Source: Streptomyces lonarensis (GTDB lineage Bacteria > Actinomycetota > Actinomycetes > Streptomycetales > Streptomycetaceae). Taken from it: 46,973 nt of DNA. Shown here one piece after another: positions 46,917 to 46,973 of the stretch; positions within the stretch are counted from its first letter, which is position 1; every line of letters begins with the position of its first letter. The position numbers and the translations under genes are program-made. A model generated the notes under the pieces. That model was not told the DNA's origin and made no database searches. It saw only the letters and a program-made list of their open reading frames with translations. The stretch spans positions 1 through 46,973 of the forward strand of contig NZ_JAAVJD010000014.1 of NCBI RefSeq assembly GCF_012033735.1, written 5' to 3'.

Positions 46917-46973
46917 CTGGGGGCTGTTGAGCGGGGTGAGGGGGGAGCGGCGCGGCGGGCCGAGCCGCCCGGT

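Overview
The window is very GC-rich, uses GTG and TTG starts freely, and carries a gene order known from Streptomyces and close relatives: rne, the DUF2344 gene, the radical-SAM gene, rodA-mrdA-mreDCB, ndk, DUF4233, folC, valS, clpX, clpP2, clpP1 and tig. It is most likely a Streptomycetaceae chromosome. All assignments come from reading the sequence and translations; no search was run.

Layout. 1-4.6 kb (minus): the RNase E/G gene, cut by the window edge, and the DUF2344 gene, whose best start may be CTG. 4.8-13.3 kb: an accessory block with a PadR regulator and a double-HAAS membrane protein, a TetR regulator with a perfect 22-bp operator facing a GH13 glucosidase and an MMPL pump, then a methyltransferase overlapping a HemC paralogue. 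13.3-16.1 kb: a small island of a CxxC-tailed protein, an integrase remnant, and an XRE/DUF6879/77-aa trio. 16.1-24.4 kb (minus): the B12-binding radical-SAM protein and the rod-shape/sporulation wall operon. 24.9-36.1 kb: housekeeping genes for nucleotides, folate, Val-tRNA and proteostasis (clpX, clpP2, clpP1, tig) with strong hairpin terminators, leaderless-looking starts at folC and valS, and a ClgR-type box upstream of clpP1. 36.2-36.5 kb: tRNA-Pro(UGG) and tRNA-Gly(UCC). 36.6-38.6 kb: a small membrane protein and a membrane acyltransferase.

38.8-46.9 kb is the most interesting part, a type VII secretion (T7SS) accessory locus. A DUF6507 WXG100-like protein diverges from a DUF1023 alpha/beta-hydrolase with a helical N-terminus. 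The hydrolase gene overlaps a lipoprotein gene by 8 nt. Next come an antisense decayed piece of eccC covering the third P-loop, a truncated hydrolase C-terminus, a second paralogous lipoprotein with the same 8-nt overlap, and a full-length eccC. I infer a hydrolase-lipoprotein cassette (possibly effector and partner or immunity protein) that has been gained or duplicated by recombination involving eccC homology, leaving an orphan lipoprotein beside a toxin-tail fragment.
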